This document shows, piece after piece, positions 25,009 to 33,678 of a stretch of 64,000 bases of DNA. The translations under genes were made by a program, and so were the position numbers. The DNA lies in assembly GCA_910589395.1 (NCBI GenBank), contig CAJUTL010000011.1, positions 1 to 64,000 on the forward strand, read 5' to 3'. The first letter of the stretch is position 1, and every line of letters starts with the position of its first letter. The stretch comes from an uncultured Oscillospiraceae bacterium. GTDB lineage: Bacteria > Bacillota_A > Clostridia > Oscillospirales > Acutalibacteraceae. The notes under the pieces are model-generated. The model did not search any database and had not been told where the DNA came from. It saw only the letters and a list, made by a program, of their open reading frames with translations.

Positions 25009-25035
25009 TTAGCACTCGAATATCAAGAGTGCTAA
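25009..25035. promoter_or_regulatory. CIRCE operator
   Basis: TTAGCACTC, nine bases, then GAGTGCTAA is the exact consensus CIRCE inverted repeat bound by HrcA. Its position just after the -10 box allows repression of the whole heat-shock operon. Confidence 0.97.
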
Positions 25036-25064
25036 CAGGAACTCCGGGAAAGGAGCGGCACGGT

Positions 25065-26081
25065 ATGGAAATGACTCCGCGGAAAGAAAAAATCCTTTCC
25101 TCCGTAGTGCGAGACTTTGTAAAAAGCGGCGAGCCTGTGGGGTCAAAAGCCATTGCGGAGGAGATCGGCGTTTCCTCCGCCACCGTCCGAAATGAAATGG
25201 CGGAGCTCATTGAGCTGGGGCTTCTGGAACAGCCTCATACCTCGGCTGGCAGGGTCCCTTCACAAAGGGGCTATCGGGAATATGTGGACCACCTGATGCG
25301 GGTGCCTGTTCTGCGGGAGGAAGAAGAGCGCTGGTTTACCTCCATACTGGCGGGAAGCGCCTATGAGCCGGAACGCCTTTTGCTTTCCGTGTGCAGGCTG
25401 CTTTCCAGCGTGACCCGGTATGCGGCGGCGGTCACTACTCCCAGCGGAATGACGGCGCGGGTGAAGGCAGTACAGTTTGTGCAAACCAGTCGCCGTACCG
25501 CCATGCTTTTGCTGATGAGTTCTGCGGGAACAATGAAAACCAGAGTGTTCCACTGCGATTTCGATTTGTCGGGCGAGATCCTGCGGGTGCTTTTCCGCCT
25601 CTTCAATGAAAAGGTGACCGGCAAGGAGGTACTGGAGATCACACCGGCTTTTTTACAGTCCATGGGCGCTTCACTCGGAGAAATGATGGTGCTGGCGGGC
25701 CCCGCTTTACAAGCGCTTCTAGAAGCGGCACGGGACACAGCGAAAACGGAAGTGTTGACCAGCGGGCAGATGGATCTGCTGCTTTATCCCGAATTGGAAC
25801 ACCGGCAGATCATGGATTTTCTGGAAAGAAAGGAAGATGTGGTTTCCCTGCTCCGCCAAAAGCCCGGTCGTGTTTCCATTTTGATCGGCAGCGAGAGTCA
25901 AAGGCCGGAGTTGAAGAACGCGTCTTTTTTGATTTCCCGCTATGCTGTGGAAGAGCAGGACGTTGGCGCCCTGGCACTGCTTGGCCCCACCCGCATGGAC
26001 TACGCCAGATTGACGGCGATCCTTCAATATCTCACGAAAGAGGTGGGCCAAATGCTTACCGTACTGACGCGGGAAGAATAA
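25065..26081 (+). CDS. hrcA: heat-inducible repressor HrcA
   Basis: This 338-residue repressor binds CIRCE at normal temperature. An N-terminal winged helix (RKEKILSSVVRDFVKSGEPV, then IGVSSATVRNEMAELIELG) is followed by the characteristic PHTSAGRVPSQRGYREYVD segment and a GAF-like dimerisation region. The ATG at 25065 follows AAGGAG; an in-frame codon at 25005 lies before CIRCE and is rejected. It is the first gene of hrcA-grpE-dnaK-dnaJ, so it is autoregulated. Confidence 0.96.
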   Translation: MEMTPRKEKILSSVVRDFVKSGEPVGSKAIAEEIGVSSATVRNEMAELIELGLLEQPHTSAGRVPSQRGYREYVDHLMRVPVLREEEERWFTSILAGSAYEPERLLLSVCRLLSSVTRYAAAVTTPSGMTARVKAVQFVQTSRRTAMLLLMSSAGTMKTRVFHCDFDLSGEILRVLFRLFNEKVTGKEVLEITPAFLQSMGASLGEMMVLAGPALQALLEAARDTAKTEVLTSGQMDLLLYPELEHRQIMDFLERKEDVVSLLRQKPGRVSILIGSESQRPELKNASFLISRYAVEEQDVGALALLGPTRMDYARLTAILQYLTKEVGQMLTVLTREE

Positions 26082-26131
26082 AATATATATTTTTGAAAAG
26101 TGACAGGCGATAAAAAGGAGATGGCATACAG

Positions 26132-26683
26132 ATGGAGAAGGAAAAGGAGCAGGAGGTTCAGGAAGCTGTAGTGGAACCGGAAAAAGCTGTTTCCGCAAAG
26201 GAAGAAAAGAAGGAAAAGAAGAAAAAGCCTTCCGCGGAGCAGGAAAAGCTCCAAAAGCTGCAGGAGGAATTTGAAGCCCATAAGCAGCAGCACCTGCGGG
26301 TGCTTGCCGAGTACGATAATTTCCGAAAGCGCAGCCAAAATGAAAAAAATGCTGTGTACAACAACGCCGTGTCCGATACGGTGCAGAGCATTTTGCCCAT
26401 CGCGGATAACATTGAGCGGGCTCTGGCCCAGGAAAACGCTTCCGCAGAGGATATGCGCAAGGGTGTGGAAATGATCGAGGCTCAAATTGCCGCGGCTTTT
26501 GAAAAGCTGGGTATTACCGCCACCGGCGCGGTAGGGGAGGCCTTTGATCCAAACCTTCACAACGCGGTGGCCCACATTGATAATGAAGGCTTGGGTGAAA
26601 ATGTGATCGCCGCCGTCTATCAGAAGGGCTATCTGCTGGGAGATAAGGTGGTGCGCCACGCCATGGTGCAGGTGGCCAATTAG
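26132..26683 (+). CDS. grpE: nucleotide exchange factor GrpE
   Basis: This 183-residue cochaperone releases ADP from DnaK. It has a charged, Lys/Glu-rich N-terminal tail (about 1-35), a long coiled coil (EKLQKLQEEFEAHKQQHLRV), and the signature ending VIAAVYQKGYLLGDKVVRHA. AAAAGGAG precedes the ATG. It lies between hrcA and dnaK in the usual order. Confidence 0.95.
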   Translation: MEKEKEQEVQEAVVEPEKAVSAKEEKKEKKKKPSAEQEKLQKLQEEFEAHKQQHLRVLAEYDNFRKRSQNEKNAVYNNAVSDTVQSILPIADNIERALAQENASAEDMRKGVEMIEAQIAAAFEKLGITATGAVGEAFDPNLHNAVAHIDNEGLGENVIAAVYQKGYLLGDKVVRHAMVQVAN

Positions 26684-26780
26684 GTGATGAGAGCTTCTTT
26701 TCAGAATTTCAACTGACGATTTTGAAACACTTTTTCTATAAGAAACAAATAAAAAATTTTGTAAAGGTAGGTAATCTAGC

Positions 26781-28631
26781 ATGGCAAAAACAATAGGTAT
26801 TGATCTGGGTACAACAAACTCCTGCGTGGCAGTGATCGAAGGCGGTGAGCCCGTGGTGATCGCCAACGCCGAAGGCGCCCGTACCACTCCTTCCGTAGTG
26901 GCCTTTTCCAAAACCGGCGAGCGTATGGTAGGTCAGGTGGCAAAGCGCCAGGCCGTTACAAACCCCGAGCGCACGATCTCCTCCATCAAGCGGGAGATGG
27001 GCTCCAATTACAAGGTGACCATCGATGACAAGAGCTACACGCCGCAGGAGGTTTCCGCAATGATCCTGCAAAAGCTGAAGGCCGATGCGGAGGCATATCT
27101 GGGAGAAGCCGTCAGCAGTGCGGTCATCACCGTACCCGCATATTTTACTGATGCCCAGCGCCAGGCAACCAAGGACGCCGGTAAGATCGCGGGCCTGGAC
27201 GTAAAGCGCATCATCAACGAGCCCACCGCCGCGGCCCTTTCCTATGGCGTGGATAAGGACAACGACCAGAAGGTCATGGTATACGACTTGGGCGGCGGTA
27301 CCTTCGATGTTTCCATCATCGAAATGGGAGACGGCGTGCAGGAGGTGCTTGCTACCGCCGGTAATAACCGCCTGGGCGGCGATGATTTCGACCAGCGTGT
27401 GATTGATTGGATCGTACAGGGCTTCAAGGCTGAGCAGGGAGTGGATCTGTCCGCTGACAAAATGGCCATGCAGCGCATCAAGGAAGCGGCGGAAAAAGCC
27501 AAGATCGAGCTTTCCGGTGTGACCAGCGCCGCCATCAACCTTCCCTTTATCACCGCCGACGCCTCCGGTCCGAAGCATTTGGATATGACCCTGACGAGAG
27601 CCAAGTTCAACGAGCTGACCGCCGACCTGGTGGAAAAGACCATGGGTCCGGTGCGGCAGGCTCTTCAGGATAGCGGCCTTTCTATCAATGATATCAGCAA
27701 GGTTCTTCTGGTAGGCGGTTCCTCCCGTATTCCCGCGGTACAGGACGCGGTGAAGAACTTCATCGGCAAGGAGCCCTTTAAAGGCATCAACCCCGATGAA
27801 TGCGTTGCCATCGGCGCGGCCATTCAGGCCGGCGTGCTGGGCGGCGAGGTCCAGGGCCTGCTGCTTTTGGACGTGACGCCCCTGTCCCTGGGTGTGGAAA
27901 CCATGGGCGGTGTTATGACTAAGATCATTGAGCGCAATACCACCATTCCCACCAAGAAAAGTCAGATCTTCTCCACCGCGGCGGACGGTCAGACTCAGGT
28001 AGAGGTCAATGTTCTTCAGGGCGAACGGGAATTTGCCCGGGATAATAAGCAGCTGGGCCTCTTTAAGCTGGACGGCATCGCGCCCGCGCCCCGGGGCATT
28101 CCGCAGATCGAGGTCACCTTTGATATTGACGCTAACGGCATTGTAAATGTATCCGCGAAGGATCTTGGCACCGGCAAAGAGCAGCATATCACCATTTCCT
28201 CCAGCTCCAACATGAGCAAGGAGGATATCGACAAGGCTGTAAAGGCGGCGGAGCAGTTTGCCGAAGAAGATAAGAAGCGCAGGGAAGAGGTAGACACCAA
28301 GAACAATGCCGAAAACCTTTGCTATACCGCCGAAAAGCTGGTAAATGACAGCGGCGATAAGCTTCAGGAGGCGGATAAAACCGAAATCAGCAGCAAGGTG
28401 GCAGCCCTTCGAGAAACCATGCAGAACGGCACGGTAGACGCCATCAAGGCCGGCATGGAGGAGCTGCAGAAGGTGGTGTACTCCGTCAGTGAAAAGCTGT
28501 ACCAGCAGGGAAATCCCGGCGGCGGTAACCCTGGCGGCCCTCAGCCTCCCTATGACGGCGGCGCTTCAGCCGATGGCAGCAGCGGCCCCGATGGGAATGT
28601 GTACGATGCCGATTATAAGGACGTAAACTAA
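26781..28631 (+). CDS. dnaK: chaperone DnaK (Hsp70)
   Basis: This 616-residue ATP-dependent chaperone folds and protects proteins in the cytoplasm. The ATPase domain opens GIDLGTTNSCVAV and contains VITVPAYFTDAQRQATKDAG and VYDLGGGTFDVSI. The substrate-binding domain begins after DVTPLSLGVETMGG. The end is a Gly/Pro-rich tail and an acidic terminus (DADYKDVN). It is controlled from CIRCE through hrcA. A terminator-like hairpin stands between it and dnaJ. Confidence 0.98.
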   Translation: MAKTIGIDLGTTNSCVAVIEGGEPVVIANAEGARTTPSVVAFSKTGERMVGQVAKRQAVTNPERTISSIKREMGSNYKVTIDDKSYTPQEVSAMILQKLKADAEAYLGEAVSSAVITVPAYFTDAQRQATKDAGKIAGLDVKRIINEPTAAALSYGVDKDNDQKVMVYDLGGGTFDVSIIEMGDGVQEVLATAGNNRLGGDDFDQRVIDWIVQGFKAEQGVDLSADKMAMQRIKEAAEKAKIELSGVTSAAINLPFITADASGPKHLDMTLTRAKFNELTADLVEKTMGPVRQALQDSGLSINDISKVLLVGGSSRIPAVQDAVKNFIGKEPFKGINPDECVAIGAAIQAGVLGGEVQGLLLLDVTPLSLGVETMGGVMTKIIERNTTIPTKKSQIFSTAADGQTQVEVNVLQGEREFARDNKQLGLFKLDGIAPAPRGIPQIEVTFDIDANGIVNVSAKDLGTGKEQHITISSSSNMSKEDIDKAVKAAEQFAEEDKKRREEVDTKNNAENLCYTAEKLVNDSGDKLQEADKTEISSKVAALRETMQNGTVDAIKAGMEELQKVVYSVSEKLYQQGNPGGGNPGGPQPPYDGGASADGSSGPDGNVYDADYKDVN

Positions 28632-28672
28632 AACGGCCTCTGAGGCATACTCTAAAAGAAAAACCAGATCCA

Positions 28673-28704
28673 GACGCAGGGGCTTAAAGCGCCCCTGCGT
28701 TTTG
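28673..28704 (+). terminator. terminator-like hairpin between dnaK and dnaJ
   Basis: GACGCAGGGGC pairs with GCCCCTGCGT and is followed by TTTTGGG. The short T-run suggests partial termination, which would lower dnaJ expression relative to dnaK. Confidence 0.55.
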
Positions 28705-28757
28705 GGCGAATCAGCCCGATTTTGCACGGCTTTGCCGGAGAAGAGAGATGAGAGAGC

Positions 28758-29903
28758 TTGGCGGAAAAAAGGGATTATTATGAGGTGTTGGGAGTCCAGA
28801 AAGGCGCCTCGGAGGATCAGATCAAGAAAGCGTACCGAACCCTCGCAAAAAAATATCACCCGGATCTGAACCCTGGGGATCAAGAGGCAGAGGTCAAATT
28901 CAAGGAGGTCAACGAGGCCTATGAGGTGCTGTCCGACAGTGACAAGCGTGCCAGATACGACCAGTTCGGCCATGCGGGCGTAGACCCCAATTTCGGCGGC
29001 GGAGCCGGAGGCGCAGGCCCCTTCCAGGGCGGTTTTGATTTCACGGATATTTTCGATAGCTTCTTTGGGGGCGGCTTCGGCGGAAGCTCCCGCCGGGCCA
29101 ATCCCAACGCTCCTCGCCGGGGAAGCGATGTGCAGGCCAATGTGGCTATTTCCTTTGAAGAAGCGGCAAAGGGCTGTACGAAAACCATTACCTATCAGCA
29201 AATCGAAAACTGTGAGGACTGTCACGGTACCGGCGCGGCGGCGGGAACCTCGCCCAAAACCTGCCCCAACTGTAACGGCACAGGCCAGGTGCGTATCAGC
29301 CAGCGCACGCCCTTCGGCGTGGTGCAGTCCGCCCAAACCTGTGACCGCTGCCATGGCTCGGGAAAAATGATCGATACCCCCTGTAAGACCTGCGATGGCA
29401 AAGGCAAGGTACGCCGTAAAAAGACGTTGGAGGTCACGGTTCCCGCAGGCATCGATGATGAACAGATCCTGAATGTCAGCGGCAAAGGAAATGCCGGCAG
29501 CAACGGCGGCCCTGCCGGAGACCTTCATGTGTATGTTTCCGTGCGGCCTCATCCCGTGTTTGAACGAAAAGGGAACGATGTGTGGTGTGAAATGCCTATC
29601 ACCTTTACCCAGGCGGCCTTGGGCGCCGATGTGGAGGTGCCAACCCTGGACGGGAAGGTCAGCTACCATGTACACGAGGGCACACAGCCCGGCGATGTAT
29701 TCCGCTTGAAGGGCAAGGGGATCCAGAGCCTTCATTCCCGTATGCGGGGCGACCAGTATGTGCAGATCACGGTGGAGATCCCCAAAAACCTGAACGAAAA
29801 GCAAAAAACACTTCTTCGCCAGCTGGATGCTGATACCGGCGATAAGAATTATCAGAAGCGGAAAAGCTTTTTCTCGAAATTCAAGGAAATGTTCGGGGAA
29901 TAG
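28758..29903 (+). CDS. dnaJ: chaperone DnaJ (Hsp40)
   Basis: This 381-residue cochaperone stimulates the DnaK ATPase. It has a J domain at 4-70 with the HPD motif (KKYHPDLNPGD), a Gly/Phe-rich linker with FGGG repeats, four zinc-binding repeats (CEDCHGTG, CPNCNGTG, CDRCHGSG, CKTCDGKG), and a C-terminal substrate domain. The start is a TTG at 28758, immediately before the conserved KRDYYEVLGV; a nearby ATG is out of frame. The ribosome-binding site is poor, so expression may be low. Confidence 0.96.
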   Translation: MAEKRDYYEVLGVQKGASEDQIKKAYRTLAKKYHPDLNPGDQEAEVKFKEVNEAYEVLSDSDKRARYDQFGHAGVDPNFGGGAGGAGPFQGGFDFTDIFDSFFGGGFGGSSRRANPNAPRRGSDVQANVAISFEEAAKGCTKTITYQQIENCEDCHGTGAAAGTSPKTCPNCNGTGQVRISQRTPFGVVQSAQTCDRCHGSGKMIDTPCKTCDGKGKVRRKKTLEVTVPAGIDDEQILNVSGKGNAGSNGGPAGDLHVYVSVRPHPVFERKGNDVWCEMPITFTQAALGADVEVPTLDGKVSYHVHEGTQPGDVFRLKGKGIQSLHSRMRGDQYVQITVEIPKNLNEKQKTLLRQLDADTGDKNYQKRKSFFSKFKEMFGE

Positions 29904-29919
29904 TTGTTAGAGCTTGAAG

Positions 29920-29967
29920 CTGGAAATGGGTGCGCTTTTTTCAAATGCGCTCATTTCCAGTTTTTTA
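29920..29967 (+). terminator. terminator of the heat-shock operon
   Basis: CTGGAAATGGGTGCGC pairs with GCGCTCATTTCCAG and is followed by TTTTTT. Confidence 0.85.
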
Positions 29968-29989
29968 CGTTTTTTTGAAAAAATTGTCA

Positions 29990-30019
29990 TTCATAAGAGG
30001 CGGACTTCGAGTCAGAATA
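29990..30019 (+). promoter_or_regulatory. candidate sigma-G promoter of the SASP gene
   Basis: TTCATA (29990-29995) and CAGAATA (30013-30019) are 17 nt apart. They resemble the sigma-G consensus (TGMATA, CATACTA) better than sigma-A. The position suits the small acid-soluble protein, whose family is made in the forespore. Confidence 0.5.
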
Positions 30020-30068
30020 CTTAGTGCAAACGCAAAAACGAAAAAACTTTTTTGAAGGAGAGAGAACG

Positions 30069-30260
30069 ATGAAGAGCAATTCTGTTATGGTTCCCGAAGC
30101 CAAGGAAGCTATGGAGCGTTTCAAGAACGAGGCCGCTTCTGAAGTAGGCGTTAGCCTGAAGCAGGGCTACAACGGCGATCTGACCTCTCGCCAGGCCGGT
30201 TCCATCGGCGGCCAGATGGTGAAGAAAATGATCGAGAGCTACGAGAAGGGCCTGAAGTAA
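30069..30260 (+). CDS. alpha/beta-type small acid-soluble spore protein
   Basis: This 63-residue protein coats spore DNA and protects it. The family block appears as SEVGVSLKQGYNGDLTSRQ followed by AGSIGGQMVKKMIE. The expected germination-protease site region (usually like FEIASE) reads NEAASE here, a diverged form. The ATG at 30069 follows GAAGGAGAG; a longer upstream reading would begin before the predicted transcription start. A sigma-G-like promoter precedes it, and sigG is in this window at 45991. Confidence 0.95.
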   Translation: MKSNSVMVPEAKEAMERFKNEAASEVGVSLKQGYNGDLTSRQAGSIGGQMVKKMIESYEKGLK

Positions 30261-30274
30261 GCTTCACCCGAACA

Positions 30275-30313
30275 AAAAGTACCCTGCCGGGATTTCCGGC
30301 AGGGTACTTTTCT
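30275..30313 (+). terminator. terminator of the SASP gene
   Basis: AAAGTACCCTGCCGG pairs with CCGGCAGGGTACTTT around a short loop, with A-runs and T-runs on both sides. It probably also serves the convergent endonuclease IV gene. Confidence 0.85.
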
Positions 30314-30333
30314 GTAAAAAAGCTTTTTCGCGC

Positions 30334-31170
30334 TCATGTTCCTTTATAAGCCGCTTTCATCATGGCAATTTCTTTTGCGTAGCCCTCCAGCTCATTGGGC
30401 GTTTCCAGATAAAAGGGCAGTTCCCGCAAAGCGGGGTGATTGAGTACAGCCTCCAAAGCCTTCAGGCTGATCTTGCCCTCGCCCAGCTTTTCATGCCGGT
30501 CCTTGTGGCTGCCCAAAGGATTCTTGCTGTCGTTCAGATGAACGGCACGCAGCCGGGAAAGACCGATCACCCGGTCAAATTCTTCCAGCACACCGTCCAG
30601 ATCGTTTTCAATATCATATCCGCCGTCAAAAACATGGCAGGTATCCAGGCAGATCCCCAGCTTATCGGAAAGGGCCGTTCTGTCCAGGATCGCCCGCAGC
30701 TCTTCAAAGCTCCTTCCCACCTCGCTGCCCTTTCCGGCCATGGTTTCCAAAAGCACGGTGGTTGTCTGTTCTGCCTTCAAAATTTTATTGAGCAGGGAGG
30801 AGATCAGCTCGATGCCGCGCTCCGCCCCCTGCTGTACATGGCTTCCGGGGTGAAAATTATACATGCTGCCGGGCAAATGCTCCAGCCGAGCCAGGTCGTC
30901 CGCCATGGTGTTTTCGGCAAATTCCCGCAGCCCCTCGTCTGCCGCGCAGGCGTTTAAAGTGTAGGGCGCGTGCGCCAAAATAGGGAAAAGGCCATGCTCC
31001 TTCGCAAAGGAGCAGTAGGCGGCCACGTCCTCCAAATCAAGCTCCTTGGCTTTTCCCCCGCGGGGATTTCTGGTGAAAAACTGAAAGGTGTTCGCTCCAA
31101 TGGAAAGGGCGGTTTTTCCCATAGCAAGAAACCCCTTGGAGCTGGAAAGATGACAGCCGATTTTCAGCAT
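30334..31170 (-). CDS. nfo: endonuclease IV (AP endonuclease)
   Basis: This 278-residue enzyme cuts DNA at abasic sites in base-excision repair. It is a TIM barrel with the zinc ligands of the AP_endonuc_2 family: IGCHLSSSKG, LAHAPY, NFHPGSH, LLETMAG, ICLDTCHVFDGGYD, LRAVHLNDSKN and GSHKDRHEKLGEG. The ATG at 31170 follows AAGGAG with an 11-nt gap. Upstream lies a repeat island, so further in-frame codons are not used. It could work with the uracil-DNA glycosylase in this window. Confidence 0.95.
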   Translation of the reverse strand: MLKIGCHLSSSKGFLAMGKTALSIGANTFQFFTRNPRGGKAKELDLEDVAAYCSFAKEHGLFPILAHAPYTLNACAADEGLREFAENTMADDLARLEHLPGSMYNFHPGSHVQQGAERGIELISSLLNKILKAEQTTTVLLETMAGKGSEVGRSFEELRAILDRTALSDKLGICLDTCHVFDGGYDIENDLDGVLEEFDRVIGLSRLRAVHLNDSKNPLGSHKDRHEKLGEGKISLKALEAVLNHPALRELPFYLETPNELEGYAKEIAMMKAAYKGT

Positions 31171-31350
31171 AGCGGTATGATCTCCTTTTTCTTGAAATAA
31201 TGGCGGTAAATAGCGGCGGGGCGTTTGAGGAATTAGTAATGAGCAATGAGCAATGAGGAAGAGCAAGGGCATATGCGCTGTGACCAACACAGATGTTGCG
31301 AACAACGCCCGTTAAATTGGAATTTACCGGTTATCCGCTTACTTCCCACC

Positions 31351-31467
31351 TGTCATCCTGAGCAGAAAGCAAGGAGAACCTTGCTTTCTTGGCGAAGGAT
31401 CTCGTCTTTGACCTTTTTCAGGGAATTAAGGACGAGATTCTTCGCCACTTCGTTCCTCAGAATGACA
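31351..31467. repeat. MITE-like hairpin repeat, copy 5
   Basis: It begins TGTCATCCTGAGCAGAAAGC and ends TTCCTCAGAATGACA. One arm carries an extra AAAGCAAGGAGAACCTTGCT hairpin insertion. Confidence 0.75.
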
Positions 31468-31563
31468 AAGGAGAGAGCTTGTTCTTCTCTAACGACTAAC
31501 AACTAATAGCTAACGACTAGTCCGCTAAACTACAATTTAGCGGTTACCTGCTCACTTTCCGTC

Positions 31564-31670
31564 TGTCATTCTGAGCGAAGCGAAGAATCTCGTTCTTCGG
31601 GACTTTTTGAAGAGCTTTAAGGACGAGATTCTTCGTAAAGAAGCGAAGCTCCTTTTTCTCAGTAATGACA
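31564..31670. repeat. MITE-like hairpin repeat, copy 6
   Basis: It begins TGTCATTCTGAGCGAAGCGA and ends CTCAGTAATGACA. The inner arms are GAATCTCGTTCTT and AAGGACGAGATTC. Confidence 0.75.
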
Positions 31671-31830
31671 AAAGAGAGCCCTTTTCTAACGACTAACAAC
31701 TGACAGCTAACGACTAGTTTGCTAACCTATAATTTATCACTCAGTTCCTGCCCTTCATTGCCCATTGCTTATTGCTTATTGTACCTGACCTCTTCCATCT
31801 AAGCCCTCTTCTCCAACAACTGGCATATCG

Positions 31831-32184
31831 TTATTTCTTCCGCTTGGGCAAAGTAAGAGAATAGCTGTCGGAGATCATGGTCATTACCTCCGGGTCCGGA
31901 ACGGAGCCGTCCAAAAGGATCGTGTTCCAATGGGCCTTGTTCATATGGTAACCTGGCAGCACACCTGCAAAGCGATCTCTCCAGAAGTCAATCCCCGCCG
32001 GTTCACATTTTACATTGACCTGCAAGCGCCCCTGGTATTCATATAAAAAGGCAAAGCCTTTCTTATTTCCCCGATGCCGCATGACCGTCCAGTTGGTATC
32101 GTCAAAGGGATAATCCTCGTACACATTTTCCCCCAAAGACAGGCAGAATTTGATTACCGCCTGCCGATTCGTCAGCGCATTCAA
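31831..32184 (-). CDS. MmcQ/YjbR-family protein
   Basis: This 117-residue protein matches the YjbR/MmcQ family (CyaY-like fold). It shows FCLSLGENVYEDYPFD, KGFAFLYEYQGRLQVNVKC and HMNKAHWNTILLDG. Members have a weak link to DNA binding or mitomycin resistance, and no proven reaction. The GDPD gene lies 24 nt upstream on the same strand, so they are likely cotranscribed. Confidence 0.85.
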   Translation of the reverse strand: MNALTNRQAVIKFCLSLGENVYEDYPFDDTNWTVMRHRGNKKGFAFLYEYQGRLQVNVKCEPAGIDFWRDRFAGVLPGYHMNKAHWNTILLDGSVPDPEVMTMISDSYSLTLPKRKK

Positions 32185-32208
32185 GAAAATCGCCTCCGTT
32201 TTTACGGT

Positions 32209-32934
32209 TTATTTCCCTTCCAAAATGTCGGTGGTAATAAAGTCCACACCCCAGGAGATCAGCTTTAAGGCTTCCTCTTTTTGATCCACCGTCCAGCAAT
32301 TCACCTTGATCTCCCGCTGATGACAGGCCTTTATTGCTTTCTCACTGAGAACGGGATAATAGATATCCAGATCGAAGCGATCCTTCTCAAGCCGCGTCAG
32401 CAGCGTGTCGGAAAATTCCTCCGTCAAAAACTGGCAGGGCTGTAAGGGCTGAAGAGCGCGAACCTTCAACAGGTTTTCATAGAGGAAGGAGATAAAGATC
32501 ACGTGCTCCAGCCAGCCCATGGCCTTGATCCGGGAGAGGATCGTCTTGATCTCAGGCTCTGTAAAATCGGATTTCAGCTCCAGAACACAGACCTTTTCAT
32601 AGTTCCGGCAAATGCTGATATATTCCTCCAAAGAGGGAAGGTGTAAATCTGCCCGGCTCTTGCCGCCTTCCTTATCGCAAAGCCGCAAACTGCGAAGAGA
32701 AGCGTAGCTGCTTTCCTCCACCTGAATATTGTCGCACCCCACCCGGGCGGTATTGTCATCGTGCAGAAGAATAAAATTTCCGTCTCCCGTTCGATGAATG
32801 TCGGTTTCGATGCCAAAATAAGAGCGGTTTCCCGCCGCCACAAACGCCGCGCAGGTATTTTCCGTTTCCAGCCCGCTCAAGCCCCGGTGGGCGATCATTT
32901 TGGTACTGCCGGTTTCGATTTTAATGGTGTTCAT
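32209..32934 (-). CDS. glycerophosphodiester phosphodiesterase family protein
   Basis: This 241-residue TIM-barrel enzyme would hydrolyse glycerophosphodiesters to glycerol-3-phosphate and an alcohol. Catalytic motifs are MIAHRGLSG (HR), FGIETDIHRT (ExD) and ILLHDDNT (HD). The metal-site Glu is in VLELKSD and the end is WTVDQKEEA...GVDFITTD. There is no signal peptide, so it is cytoplasmic, UgpQ-like. It sits between the YdcF-like and YjbR-like genes, all on the minus strand. Confidence 0.9.
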   Translation of the reverse strand: MNTIKIETGSTKMIAHRGLSGLETENTCAAFVAAGNRSYFGIETDIHRTGDGNFILLHDDNTARVGCDNIQVEESSYASLRSLRLCDKEGGKSRADLHLPSLEEYISICRNYEKVCVLELKSDFTEPEIKTILSRIKAMGWLEHVIFISFLYENLLKVRALQPLQPCQFLTEEFSDTLLTRLEKDRFDLDIYYPVLSEKAIKACHQREIKVNCWTVDQKEEALKLISWGVDFITTDILEGK

Positions 32935-32955
32935 GAAAAAGACTCCTTTGAAGGC

Positions 32956-33633
32956 TCAAATTGCGTTTTCCGCTTCTTTTTCAGGCAGCAAATATTTTTT
33001 GATATCCTTGACGAATTGATTCCCGCATCGGGCAAGCTCACCGAGTACGCGGTCGATCCCCTGTTCTGTTTTGTACCAGTTTTCCTTCGTGATATTGTAG
33101 ACAGAAACGGGGCAGACCCTTATCAGGATGTCAGGAAAAGCCATTTGGTACAGCATAAGGCATCGCCGGGCATGAAACCCTTTGCAAACGATCAAAGCAG
33201 ACTTTATTTTAACGCCCTTTTCTTCTATGGCCTGACGGGACAGAAAAGCGTTATCGCGGGTATGTCCCGATTTGTTTTCTTCAATGATCACATCGGCGGG
33301 CACGCCGTTTTTCGTAAGCACATCGGTAAAAAATTCACAGTCCGAATGGTAATCTCCGGTGTATCTGTCCGCCTTGGAGCGAACACCGGGCCATTTTTCG
33401 GCCTTAACACTGATCCCGCCCGAAGGGATCAGCCATTTCGCGAATCCTTTGTGATAAAGCTCAGCGGCATATTCAGGCTGCTCCGGGTGGGAACCTCCGG
33501 GCAAAAAGATCGCGTCGGCCTTCTCCGGTTTATCAGAAACAAAAATATAATTTGAAATATCTGTGATGATACGGCTGCCTTCCTTTTCTGCGCAGCTCTT
33601 ACTGAGCAGCTCTGCTGAAACGAGATCCGGCAT
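32956..33633 (-). CDS. YdcF/DUF218-family protein
   Basis: This 225-residue protein has the DUF218 (YdcF/SanA/ElyC) fold. Seen motifs are AIFLPGGSHPEQPEYAAELY, a GDYHSDCEF segment and ENKSGHTRDNAFLSRQ, followed by ALIVCKGFHARRCLM. It has no leading membrane helix, so it is a soluble YdcF-like member; some of these bind S-adenosylmethionine. Its biological role is unknown. It lies between rlmD and the GDPD gene on one strand. Confidence 0.82.
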   Translation of the reverse strand: MPDLVSAELLSKSCAEKEGSRIITDISNYIFVSDKPEKADAIFLPGGSHPEQPEYAAELYHKGFAKWLIPSGGISVKAEKWPGVRSKADRYTGDYHSDCEFFTDVLTKNGVPADVIIEENKSGHTRDNAFLSRQAIEEKGVKIKSALIVCKGFHARRCLMLYQMAFPDILIRVCPVSVYNITKENWYKTEQGIDRVLGELARCGNQFVKDIKKYLLPEKEAENAI

Positions 33634-33678
33634 ACTTCATTCCTTCTTTTCTTTTCGCCGCTTGCTTTCGAAGCGGCT

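Larger units (their letters stand above)
31205..31800. repeat. composite repeat island 5
   Basis: This is one of the largest islands. The left flank is AATGAGCAATGAGCAATGAG. Then come a separator (TAAATTGGAATTTA, about 31312), MITE-like copy 5, and TAACGACTAACAACTAATAG arrays. A second separator, MITE-like copy 6, another TAACGACTAACAAC array and a third separator follow. The right flank, CCCATTGCTTATTGCTTATT, is inverted relative to the left. No gene is present. Confidence 0.7.

Noticed and set aside
26736..28187. 483-codon antisense frame over dnaK
   Set aside because: DnaK is unambiguous on the plus strand, and long antisense frames over Hsp70 genes are a known artefact.
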